From positions 4,407,093 through 4,471,092 of the forward strand of contig OY755242.1 of NCBI GenBank assembly GCA_963576725.1: a DNA stretch of 64,000 nucleotides, read 5' to 3'. Both the position numbers and the translations under genes were made by a program. Positions 11,326 through 19,984 of the stretch are shown here, one piece after another. Origin of the DNA: Azorinus chamasolen. Lineage: Eukaryota; Mollusca; Bivalvia; Cardiida; Solecurtidae. The notes beneath the pieces are model-generated. The model had not been told where the DNA came from. It worked only from the letters and a program-made list of their open reading frames with translations, and did no database searches. How positions within the stretch are numbered: the stretch's first letter is position 1; each line of letters starts with the position of its first letter.

Positions 11326-11603
11326 TTTTATCACAAAACATTGCTTGTCTCCTGGTTAATATAAACATTACGTATGTCTTTTTATCTAACCTGAGTAATA
11401 TAAGATATAGACTGACCAGTATGGATCTAGCCAACATAACAAAGATGAAACGAATTTCTACCCCTTTGTCTAAATATCGAAGTTAAGCGAATCAGGTTAT
11501 AAAAATAATCTCATATTTATTGTCATTTGAGAAAAAAACTTTTCTTAAACGAATCTAGACGAAAGTTACCATTTGCTCCCACGATTCCATATATGGGACG
11601 AAG

Positions 11604-11670
11604 GTAAACAGTGTAGACTCTGATCAGACGCCGCATAACGCGGCGTCTGATCAGAGTCAACACTGTTTGC
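11604..11670. repeat. Near-perfect hairpin with mixed family features
   Basis: Arms 'aaacagtgtagactctgatc' and 'gatcagagtcaacactgttt' enclose an apex gacgccgc/gcggcgtc, giving about 30 paired bases with one mismatch. The outer arms resemble family H/C while the apex matches the family D copy at 8094-8389. Confidence 0.75.
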
Positions 11671-11679
11671 TGATAGGAA

Positions 11680-12056
11680 ATTCAATATAAAACAAAACAA
11701 AAATGAAAATTTAGACCTGATATCTCTTAGATAAAAGATAGACTAATCCAATATATAAGCATGGAAGAATACACTGAGAGCAAATGGGTTAAGCGAGCCT
11801 TTCTCAAATGACAACTCGTGACATATCCATTATATATTATATACATGTATATCAAACTCAGTCACAAGGGTCTTATTGCGGTGCAAACAATGTACACCCA
11901 AATCATCCGTCTCGCCGAAGACTCGGTCTGACAATGTTGACGACAATGATGACACTGACGATCATGTTTTTGTTGCTGTTGATGATAATATTGATGTTAA
12001 TTAGCGATGACGATGTTGAAAATGACGACGATTATAAAATTAGCCACACCTCAACC
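11680..12056. other. AT-rich spacer with cryptic GAY triplets
   Basis: Bases 11930-12040 are enriched in ga(c/t) triplets. They create a frame at 11808-12134 with a run of Met, Leu and Asp that resembles no known domain. Confidence 0.4.
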
Positions 12057-12281
12057 CTAAACCTTTCCCTGTTCCATGTTTATTCCGAATTTCAATACCT
12101 ACTGAATATCCATGAATGTTCATCAACAAAATAGTTATAATGAAATATGGTAGGTGGAACATTGTAGCCATTTTAGAAACTAAAGAAACATAATGATATA
12201 TCAAATTTATAAGGGACGTCTGATCTGGGTCTACTCTGTTTGCAAATGAGCGAAAACACGTTTATATGAGGGAACTGGTTA
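12057..12281 (+). mobile_element. Family C1 MITE lacking its left hairpin arm
   Basis: 'aaacctttccctgttccatg ... atagttataatgaaatatgg ... gaacattgtagccatttta', then 'aatttataagggacgtctga' where a full copy has about 35 more bases. The right arm 'gtctgatctgggtctactct' and end 'ggaactggttaa' remain. Compare 17264-17513. Confidence 0.75.
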
Positions 12282-12537
12282 ATGTGCGGGAACCGATTAT
12301 ATGTCTTATTAAGACATTGCTAACAAAGTCGCAATATTTATTTCTATTTATAAGTAAATGCTTTATCTAATTTGTATGTATGATTCGTATACAATAGAGT
12401 TTGTGATTTTCAATACCGAAAATTATTTATATGTAAACTAATTGTACGAGTTTATGTACCTGATGAAAGAGGTAATTTAGAATTTGTATGGAACGAAACA
12501 CATTGTTGGCGACCATAGGTTCAAAGGTTACAGCGTA

Positions 12538-12741
12538 CAGCAAAACCCCTCTAATGCGACCACATAATGAACAAACATGACTGTCTTCATAAGCAGGTGG
12601 TTGCGTAATGCAGGATGAAAGTTATGCAGAAAGCTCCTATAGGAGCTTTCTGCATAACTTTCGTCCTGCATTAAGCTACCACATGTATTTGCCACTGTGA
12701 ATTTTGCCCCTTTTTGCTGGTCGCATTAGAGGGGTTTACAG
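12538..12741. mobile_element. Family B palindromic MITE, copy B1
   Basis: CAGCAAAACCCCTCTAATGC start and 'attagaggggtttacag' end, at TA. Arms 'ggtggttgcgtaatgcagga' / 'cctgcattaagctaccac', apex agctcctataggagct. Confidence 0.85.
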
Positions 12742-12744
12742 TAT

Positions 12745-12860
12745 TACCAGTTGAATAAGAGGTTAAAATATGTCATGTGTGTGCCTTCTTGGGTTCGAAT
12801 CCCCATTAAGGCATTTCCTCCTCTTTTCTTAAAATTTCTTTAGCGCGACTGTGGAAAATA
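12745..12860 (+). repeat. tRNA-derived SINE fragment (B box)
   Basis: 'gggttcgaatcccc' at 12794-12807 is a textbook Pol III B box followed by 'attaaggca', but no matching A box or cloverleaf is evident. The phrase 'gtgtgtgccttct' recurs inverted at about 13215-13250. Confidence 0.4.
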
Positions 12861-12970
12861 ATTGATGTTGCTGTATAGGTCTACTTAGAACTGTGTTTTG
12901 TTGGGATGGCAGATCTAGATTGTGTTGAGGTGATAAGTGGCATTTAGTAAAAAGGTCAAACTATGGCCCT

Positions 12971-13213
12971 GGGCCCGTATTCATGTAGCGCTGAGTCTGA
13001 AACTTAGACTCAAAGCTCAAACTGAATATGCCAACATCTCAACCATGCTCGGCAAAACGGAATGAAAATTGCCATAAATAATTATTTTACAGCTTAAATT
13101 GGCATAATCATTTCTTAAGATGTTCAAAACAATATTATTCAAGTTGTGGTAGTTTTCATTCTTCTGAGTCTTGAGTCTGAGTTTCAGACCCGGCGCTTCG
13201 TGAATACGGGCCC
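12971..13213. mobile_element. Family G palindromic MITE, copy G1
   Basis: Ends GGGCCCGTATTCATG and 'gtgaatacgggccc' are perfect inverted repeats at the tips. The match continues as 'gagtctgaaact' / 'agtttcagac'. The interior is AT-rich and non-coding; the minus frame at 13017-13241 is incidental. I see no clean target duplication. Confidence 0.8.
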
Positions 13214-13441
13214 TGTGTGTGCCATAATGGCCAGAAGGCACACACAGGCCATAGTTTAATCTCTTATTAACGTTCTATACGGCGACAGCTCTATGAAACT
13301 TCACTCTTTAGTGTAATATGAATTGCGTGCATGCGTTAAATCTTACCTTATGCGTATAAATGCAAATAACTGATCTGCACTGTTTCATGATTTTCTTCAG
13401 TGATAAATTTTGATACAATTTTTAGTTTAACTATTGGCCAG

Positions 13442-13600
13442 ACTAACCCTTTACTCCATAAACACACCTTTCTATGCATTCTCAAACAGAGTAGACCGAG
13501 ATCAAACTGCTCCTATAGGAGCCGTCTGGTCAGTGTCTGCTCTGCTTGAGATTAATAGAGATGGTATACATGTACCTATCTTTGATAATAAAGTAAGGGA
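13442..13600 (-). mobile_element. Family C2 MITE, truncated
   Basis: 'aaccctttactccataaaca', a good hairpin 'gtagaccgagatcaaactgc' / 'gagccgtctggtcagtgtct', then 'gagattaatagagatggta'. The distal half is lost. Confidence 0.6.
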
Positions 13601-13739
13601 AACATAGTACGTGTACGTCCTGAAAAGACTGCGATAGTCTCTTATAATTCATATTTGAATGACATGGTTCATTGACATTGATGTATACGTAAAGTATGTG
13701 TATATTTGTTGTAACCATGATGAGAATTTAATAAAGATA

Positions 13740-13994
13740 TTAAACTAGTTAGAGGCGTATTATCCGATTTTCCCCGTCACGCGCATTTGCATCTGGCAAT
13801 TTTAACCACTTTTAGGATGCAAGTTTATAAAGTCACTTGGCGTGTAGTATAAAACATTGCGTTTGTTTTGTCGTACAGGATTGGTCGAGCAACACACGTG
13901 AGTCGTTGTTAGGACTGCTCCTTTTGATACTAAACCAGGAAGGACTTAGTCGGATATATTGTACACTGACTTGCAGGAGTCTCGTTGTAATACG
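13740..13994 (+). promoter_or_regulatory. Possible TATA promoter and non-coding first exon
   Basis: TATAAAA at 13848-13854 is followed about 140 bp later by a strong splice-donor match, acg|gtaagt, at 13994/13995. The stretch lacks the hairpin repeats found all around it. If real, transcription would start near 13880 and the exon would be about 115 bases. The only plus-strand gene downstream with a facing acceptor, apart from the transposase, is the glycosyltransferase 34.7 kb away. Purely motif-based. Part of the stretch (near 13797-13835) loosely resembles 18205-18240. Confidence 0.25.
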
Positions 13995-14270
13995 GTAAGT
14001 CATAGTTTATAAATTGTTTAAAACAGGTTAGATAGTAAAGCTCCTGTAAACAGACATCTTATTAATTTGTAAGACGAGTTTAGATCTTGTTAGGTAGGTG
14101 ACTGCTTAACCCTTTACCTGTTCAATATTCATGTAAGAAATAGTAACATGAATATTTATTAGCTGGATCTGTATAATGATACGTGGACATTGGATGTTTT
14201 TATCTGAGCAGGGACTGTAGAATCGGCTCCATATAACTCCTTAAGCAAACAGAGCAGACCCTTATTTCAG

Positions 14271-14700
14271 GTGCGGGTCCAGGATTTCAGATTAGGTGGG
14301 CGTAGAAATTATTTTGGAAGGGGTGGGGGTGGGGGCGTAGATTTTTTTACGGTTAATGACATAAATAAATAGTGTGTTTGTAATGCATGTTGAAAAAGAG
14401 CTTAACTGGATGAGGGAAATATAACACTCCTACTGAATCATTGTTTTATTGATTTTTAGTAGATACAACGACCACTAAATTACATTCAATTATTTTGTGT
14501 TAAAGATAGGAGCGTTCTGTTTTACTTTCATCTTGCTTCAAGCAGCCACCAGCTCTAAATACAAACTAATTAACACAATTTAGTGGTCGTTAAGAGAGTT
14601 TTTACTGTATATAGGTCTAAAATATTACTAGAAAAATGTTTTGGCAATTTTAGGGGGGGGGGGGGTACGCCGGCTCCGCCCCCTCTAAATCCGCGCCTGG
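14271..14700. mobile_element. CAGGYGCGG-ended element inside a C2 element
   Basis: Ends CAGGTGCGGGTCCAGGATTT and 'aaatccgcgcctg' are imperfect inverted repeats, with G-rich and C-rich flanks (poly-G at 14653-14664). It interrupts the C2 hairpin and is itself interrupted by a family A remnant at 14458-14607. No clear target duplication. Confidence 0.65.
14458..14607. mobile_element. Family A element A5, left hairpin arm deleted
   Basis: 'gaccactaaattacattc ... ttgtgttaaagatagg' jumps straight to 'agcgttctgttttactttca', losing about 55 bases up to the palindrome centre. The right half is intact to 'tttttactg'. The join lies at a shared AGG. Confidence 0.8.
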
Positions 14701-14961
14701 ATCTGGGTCTACGTTGTTTGCAAATCCGTGAAAATGTGTTCATATGAAAGAAATTACTAACCTTCTACACTCTGGGAAAGTGTCGTCTATGTCAGAGTGA
14801 CACACATTTTTGATCGGTGTCTCATCTGGATCCAAACTGTTTGCAAGGTTACAGCAACGCCGCCAGTAGACTGCTAAAGGTAAATGCAAGGCGAATGTCG
14901 TGCATTAATCTCATTTGGGAGTTTTCTGTGTGACGTTCTCCCTGAAATAAACTACCACTTG

Positions 14962-15175
14962 CACAGGGGGGGCATTTCCTGGGTCTACATGGTCTAAAAG
15001 GTCAAAACAATTGATTGGGTCGATTTAGTGTTATATTATATATATGGTCTAAAAGGTAAAAATAATTGATTGGGTCGATTTAGTGTTATATTATATATAA
15101 TATAACACTAAATCGACCCAATCAATTTTTTTTTTACCTTTTAGACCATGTAGACCCACGAAATGGCCCCCTGTG
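14962..15175. mobile_element. CACAGGGG palindromic MITE, copy 3 (hAT-like)
   Basis: Ends CACAGGGGGGGCATTTCC and 'aatggccccctgtg', with the perfect 8-bp duplication ACCACTTG (14954-14961, 15176-15183). The left half contains a tandem duplication of 'ggtctaaaaggt ... gtgttatattatatata'. It shares termini with copies 1 and 2 but not their interior, and lies in a B-type remnant. Confidence 0.9.
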
Positions 15176-15204
15176 ACCACTTGTATCAACGATCCTTACT
15201 GATA

Positions 15205-15376
15205 CAGTAAATCCCCTTTAAACCGGATGTTAGATTTAGTATAAATTCTTAATTCAGGGTGAAGGCATACATGGAGTTCGTCTCAGAGCTTTCTGCATGA
15301 CTTTCACTCTGCATTAAGCCGTCATCTGCCTAAAGGTATTTTCTCTGCTAGGATTCCGGTTTAGAGGGGTTTAATG
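15205..15376. mobile_element. Family B'' MITE
   Basis: CAGTAAATCCCCTTTAAACC start, 'ggtttagaggggtttaatg' end. The left hairpin arm is shortened; the right arm 'agctttctgcatgactttca' is intact. Confidence 0.7.
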
Positions 15377-15581
15377 TACTAATCTAAAAGTCCTATTGAG
15401 AGAGGTTTTCCTATATAATTATTACCTACATGTATTTATGCTTAGTGCTGCTAACCAGACACGAGGCAAGTGAATACCAAGATAAGAAGCCCTCTGAGGG
15501 AACTGTCTGGTCGGAGTCTATACTGTTTACTTCAAACATTATTTCCAATGTACACATCGACAACGTAGTGCTAGCAGACTT

Positions 15582-15957
15582 TACCTGGTGAATATTCATA
15601 TCAGAAATAGTACCTTTATTTATATTTATTTGGTTAATTTTGATAATAGCATACATGAATACAAGGTTTGGTCGTGACAGACACTATAGAATCGTATACA
15701 GAAAAAACCTCTCTGTAACGGCCACTGAATTACATCAAGTATTTTGTGTTAAATGCAGGTGGCTGCTTAAAGCTAGATGAAAGTAAAACAGAACGCTCCT
15801 ATAGGAGCGTTCTGTTTTACTTTCACCTTGCTTTAAGTAGCCACCTGCCCTGAATTCCAGCTAATAAACTCAATTTAGTGACCGTTAAAGAGAGGTTTTA
15901 CTGTATATACAATTCCATAAGCAAACAGAGTAGACCCTGCAGGAGCCGTGCATTTGC
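15582..15957 (+). mobile_element. Family C2 MITE interrupted by A3
   Basis: 'tttacctggtgaatattcat ... agacactatagaatcgta' continues after the insert as 'tatacaattccataagcaaa'. Removing 15699-15903 and one TA restores the family sequence. The hairpin is collapsed to 'ccctgcaggagccgt'. Confidence 0.75.
15699..15903. mobile_element. Family A palindromic MITE, copy A3
   Basis: Inserted at TA inside a C2 element. Starts 'cagaaaaaacctctctgtaa', ends 'gagaggttttactg', apex cgctcctataggagcg. Full-length arms. Confidence 0.9.
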
Positions 15958-16155
15958 AAAGGCTTCTCTATCACTTTAAACTGTGTGTCTTCTCTATCAC
16001 GTTAAACTGTGTGTCTTCTCTATCACGGTAAACTGTGTGTCTTCTCTATCACGTTAAACTGTGTGTCTTTATCACGTTAAACTGGGTGTCTTCTCTATCA
16101 CGTTAAACTGTGTTTCTTCTCTATCACGTTAAACTGTGTGTCTTCTCATCACGTT
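15958..16155. repeat. 26-bp minisatellite
   Basis: About seven copies of 'cttctctatcacgttaaact' plus 'gtgtgt', beginning immediately after the collapsed C2 hairpin. One copy is shortened near 16065. Confidence 0.93.
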
Positions 16156-16224
16156 CCAAACTACTTCTCAATCGGGCAGTAGTTTCTCAAACGCTGGAAC
16201 GCAGAGGAAACAAAAACAATCGAG

Positions 16225-16420
16225 ATGTATTTACCTCGTGTAAACGATTTTCATGCCATTGCAAACAGAGTAGACCCGCACCATACGGCTCTTTTAGGAA
16301 CCGTCTGATGCGGGTCTGCTCTGTTTGCTTATGTAATAAAATGGATATGATTATACAGTTGCTGTCGCAGTCTATACTCCCCTTGTTAACAATATCGACA
16401 GATAAAGCCAGAGCTACAGA
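16225..16420 (-). mobile_element. Family C2 fragment with complete hairpin
   Basis: 'gcaaacagagtagacccgca' pairs with 'tgcgggtctgctctgtttgc' around an apex ggctcttttaggaacc. The following 'gattatacagttgctgtcgc' is C2 interior. Frames on both strands here follow the palindrome. Confidence 0.65.
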
Positions 16421-16426
16421 TAAAGG

Positions 16427-16606
16427 TGCGTACTCAAATACTAAAATCGTCATTTCTCCACCAAAATCTATATTGTGACCACTCTTTAGAATCGTCTCTT
16501 CGAGACGATTCTAAAGAGTGGTCACAACATAGGATTTGGTGGAGAAATAAAGAAGTTATTCTTGAAAATGTTTTGATTTACGCATCTCATCTGGACCTCT
16601 GATAAA
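16427..16606 (+). mobile_element. Family F hairpin element, copy F1
   Basis: 'gcgtactcaaatactaaaat', then long arms 'tttctccaccaaa ... gtgaccactctttagaatcg' and their complement, apex tcgtctcttcgagacga, then 'gaagttattcttgaaaatg'. About 45 paired bases. Best copy of the family. Confidence 0.8.
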
Positions 16607-16804
16607 GCCATTATTTCCTTCAGGAATATTTATCAGAGAAAGGATTAAGCTGTCACCACTTATTGCAGCAGAACAAGTTTGGGATATTCACATAAACTCT
16701 TACTATTCACCATTAATCCTCTCTAAAAACATAATGGATGCCTGCTCAAATATTGTGCAATTTTGACAACGTCCAAATTTAATAAAACTGTTCAGAAAGT
16801 ATTG

Positions 16805-16913
16805 ATGGGGTGCCAAACAGCTTGGGTTCTGATGAGAAGCCAGTGTGTATGGAGTCTCATCTGGATACAAGTTGTTTGCCATTGCCAGTCGTGGTTACTG
16901 TGCAAAGAGTTAA
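16805..16913 (-). mobile_element. Family D MITE, half copy
   Basis: 'gtgccaaacagcttggg ... gagtctcatctggat ... gtgcaaagagttaa'. The apex is degraded and one end is absent. Confidence 0.5.
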
Positions 16914-16998
16914 CAGTTGCGAATGTTTTTCCACCCTGAAATGTCGGTCTCTTGAAAACACATCCTTTTACATGACAATACAATAGTAAAAGCATCTA

Positions 16999-17172
16999 CA
17001 GTAAAAACCCGCTAATGCGACCACTTAAAAAAGGTATAATTATGGGTGGGACAAACGTAATTGCAGAAAGCTCCTAGAGGAGCTTTCTGTATTACTTTTG
17101 CCCTGTATTAAGCAACCACCTGCTTATAAAGACATCCATGCTTATTCCTTAAGAGGTCGCATTATATCAGTA
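16999..17172. mobile_element. Family B palindromic MITE, copy B2
   Basis: CAGTAAAAACCCGCTAATGC start and hairpin 'gcagaaagctcctagagg' with complement. The left arm is shorter than in B1 and the right end is decayed ('ggtcgcattatatcag'). Confidence 0.7.
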
Positions 17173-17263
17173 GTTTCATGACTGAGCCATCTGATCGTTA
17201 GCGGTTTATACCAATCAGTCGGTCACTCCCTCCACGTGAAACTAGATTGATACCAAAAGCCAC

Positions 17264-17513
17264 TTAACCCTTTCCCTGTTCTGTGTTTATTAGAAATGTC
17301 AATACCTACTGAATATTCATGGACATAAAGGTTATAATGAAATGTGGAGGGTGGAGCATTGTAGCAATTTTAGATACTAAAGACACAGATTTTCGAAATT
17401 TTATTAGCAAACAGAGTAGACCCTGATCAGACGGCTCCTCTAGGAGCCGTCTGATCTGGGTCTACTCTGTTTGCAGATGCGTGAAAACAAGTTTATATGA
17501 CGGAAAGGGTTAA
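17264..17513 (+). mobile_element. Family C1 MITE, complete reference copy
   Basis: 250 bp with TTAA at both ends (17264-17267, 17510-17513), tips CCCTTTCC / GGAAAGGG. Interior 'tgtcaatacctactgaatat' and 'ggagcattgtagcaatttta'; hairpin 'gcaaacagagtagaccctga ... cggctcctctaggagccg' about 25 bases in from the right end. Asymmetric hairpin placement and the TTAA target fit a piggyBac-like non-autonomous element. Confidence 0.9.
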
Positions 17514-17807
17514 AACGAATTTATCATAAATAATATATGGTTCCATAAGCCTCTTTGGACGAGTATATCGTTAGTAATATATGAGTAGATGAGTGAAAGA
17601 CAGATGTATTAGATGCAGTGTGTTGTAAAGTATTTTAGTTTGACTTTAATTTTGTACTGGAAATGGGACTTCGGTTTCATATAATGTCAGGGATCGGTCA
17701 TGGACTAAGATGTTATCGCCCATGTTGACCCCTTACTCCATAAAAACACATTAAACAGTCTTAAATGTCTTACTTGTGTTGATAAGGTTTGATGGAGAGT
17801 ATTTCAA

Positions 17808-18030
17808 CCCTTTCCTGTTTTCACGCATTTGGTCAGAGGGCACCCAGATTAGACAGCGCCTATATGAGCCGTCTGGTCAGGTCCTGCTCTGTTTGCCTAT
17901 GAAATTATAACATACATGACTTTTCAGTTTCTTCAAATACCAGAAAAGTATCTGTATTTATGTAAAATTTAGTTTAATAAATATGCATGATGTCATTATT
18001 TCTTACCTGAATGTCGAACGGGCAAGCGTT
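17808..18030 (-). mobile_element. Family C2 MITE
   Basis: 'tcaaccctttcctgttttc', decayed hairpin 'cccagattagacagcgccta', 'catgatgtcattatttctta' and end 'acgggcaagcgttaa'. Confidence 0.65.
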
Positions 18031-18335
18031 AATACGCACCTTTTTATCTTTATCTATGACCCCGGGTCAGGATAGTGTTCCTAGAAGTGGACCAAAGGCT
18101 CACAATGAACCATTAGCCCGACTAATAATAAGCATATCACAAGGCTTGACCGTTACCCCGCCGTGAAACATGTCAGCTCAAATTTATACCTGGTGCAATT
18201 TTGACCACTTCCGGTTTGATCCAGTTTTTAAGGACCTATTGATCAACGCTTTTGAGAACGTATTTACCAAGTGTCAAACAGCTTGGCTCCTATAATGAGA
18301 CACCCACTGTACCGAGGGGTTTGAAAATGCGAGTC
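18031..18335. other. No recognised feature
   Basis: Ends with a hairpin remnant 'gtgtcaaacagcttggctcc' (18270-18300); otherwise apparently unique. Confidence 0.35.
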
Positions 18336-18515
18336 TGGGCCCATGCTTATTAGGCTTTTTAGTTGAGTCTGAGTTTGTTCTCAAGCTTATGATTGGTCAG
18401 ATTTGAGTTCTCAAGCTTTTGATTGGTCTGATTTGAGCCAAAGGCTGAAATCTGACCAATTAAAAACTTGAGAACGAACTCAGACTCAACTAAAAGTTTT
18501 ATAAGCATGGACCCT
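18336..18515. mobile_element. Family G palindromic MITE, copy G2
   Basis: Starts 'gggcccatgcttatt', ends 'ataagcatggaccc'. Arms run through 'gttgagtctgagtttgttct' and 'gattggtcagatttgag', with the second phrase partly duplicated. Confidence 0.75.
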
Positions 18516-18804
18516 GGTCGCAGTTAGTGCAATAAGGTAAAGCGTATCGACAGTGATAAGTTGAGTGCCAGGTGGCAGTTATTCAGGATCTGGGTGTACC
18601 CTGTTTGCAAAGGTGTGGAAAATCGTTTGTCCTAGGAGAAAGGGTTATAAATTTCTATCAACCAATAGTTGGGTTGCTAGGCGATAACCTATTGTGGAAG
18701 TCTTGTTAAATATTGCCGATTGATTAACTTTATCATTTTGCATCTAGTACAGACCTAGGACGACTAAACAGAAACTGGGTTATGGAATCAGATACATGTA
18801 TAAT

Positions 18805-19020
18805 ACCTAGAGACGCATTTTAACACATTTGCAAATAGAGTAGACCTAGATCAGACGGCTCCTATAGGAGCCGTCTGATCAGGGTCTGCTCTGTTTGCTA
18901 TTGGAATTTGATTCGGACCAGACGGCTGTTATAGGAATCAGGTTATCTGCTTGCTTGTGGTATTATAAATATGATTCTGTAGTGTGCAACATGATAAAAC
19001 ATCTCATGTTAGATAAGGAA
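18805..19020 (-). mobile_element. Family C2 MITE with perfect hairpin
   Basis: Hairpin 18836-18899: 'gcaaatagagtagacctaga ... cggctcctataggagccg ... gctctgtttgc'. It continues 'ttataaatatgattctgtag'. The ends are eroded. A truncated C end also lies at 18565-18652. Confidence 0.65.
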
Positions 19021-19085
19021 AAGGTCAACAACTTAATAGTTGTACATGTACATTCATTATCGAAACTTTAAACTTATTTTATGTA

Positions 19086-19287
19086 CAGTAACACCCTTTT
19101 AAACAGGAATTCAAGGAGAGCAGAATTTAGATATTTTTATGCAGCTGGCTGCTTAATGCAGGGTGAAAGTCATGCAAAAAAGCTCCTAGAGGAGTTTTCT
19201 ATATGCCCTTTATCCTGCATTAAGCTGCCACCTGTCTCCAGACCGATGTTTGTACTAGATTGAACGTCCAGTTTAGAGGCGTAATGT
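19086..19287. mobile_element. Family B'' MITE
   Basis: CAGTAACACCCTTTTAAACA start; 'ccagtttagaggcgtaatg' end. Arms 'agctggctgcttaatgcagg' / 'cctgcattaagctgccacct', apex agctcctagaggagtt. The frame at 19081-19263 is incidental. Confidence 0.75.
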
Positions 19288-19601
19288 CTCAGTTACAAGG
19301 GTCTATTTGGCTATGAAAGAAACTGTATAATGAGTTCTATGAAATTCCGTAAACAAACAGAGCAGATCCTGTTCAGACGGCTCCTACAGGAGCATATGCA
19401 TGTATTGTATTGTTACAGGTGAAACTCTACCAAGATAGTTCAAACTATTGTGACATGTCGAAACCATGTTTTTTAGAGGCATGACTAAATTTCCTTATAT
19501 ATATTTATTGAGCTGTTAAACATCTTCTCCCCTGACACCACAGACTAAATTTTAATATCATTTTTACAAGACTCTTAGATGCCACTCCACGATTCTGTGT
19601 T

Positions 19602-19855
19602 TAACCCTTTATGGAAACTTTACTCCATGCATATTCATGTAAGATAAAATGATATGAATATTAATAATACTTATTTTTAAAATGGTATATTAACACATGG
19701 AATTTTTGCCGAAACAGAAACTGCAGAATCAGATCTATATCATTCCAAAAACAACGAGAGCATATTGTGATCAGACAGCTCCTATAGGAGCCGTTTGATC
19801 TGGGCCTACTCTGTTTGCAAAGGCTTATAAAGTTGCTTATATTCACTAAGAAAGT
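19602..19855 (+). mobile_element. Family C2 MITE
   Basis: 'ttaaccctttatggaaact ... ccatgcatattcatgtaaga ... tttttgccgaaacagaaact', hairpin 'gatcagacagctcctatagg', then 'ctactctgtttgcaaaggc'. The right tip is eroded. Confidence 0.7.
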
Positions 19856-19984
19856 TGACTACCAGTGTCGGGTTGACTCATTTATTTCTGGTGTCCACTT
19901 AAACGAATATAGGCACACAGTGTAGACACAAACCAGCGGGTTCCAGAAGGAGCCTTCTAATCAGAGTCAGCACTGGTAGCTGAA

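Larger units (their letters stand above)
14106..14761 (+). mobile_element. Family C2 MITE split by a nested insertion
   Basis: Left part 14106-14270 ('ttaaccctttacctgttc ... gcaaacagagcagaccctta') and right part 14701-14761 ('atctgggtctacgttgtttg ... atgaaagaaatta') rejoin as one element interrupted at its hairpin. The outermost layer of a three-level nest. Confidence 0.75.

Noticed and set aside
12745..12860. Functional tRNA gene
   Set aside because: A good B box but no A box at the right distance and no cloverleaf; the same applies to 33381-33475 and 37318-37470.
17264..17513. GC-rich stems as bacterial terminators or RNA genes
   Set aside because: The stems sit inside TTAA-bounded elements repeated across the window in a eukaryote.
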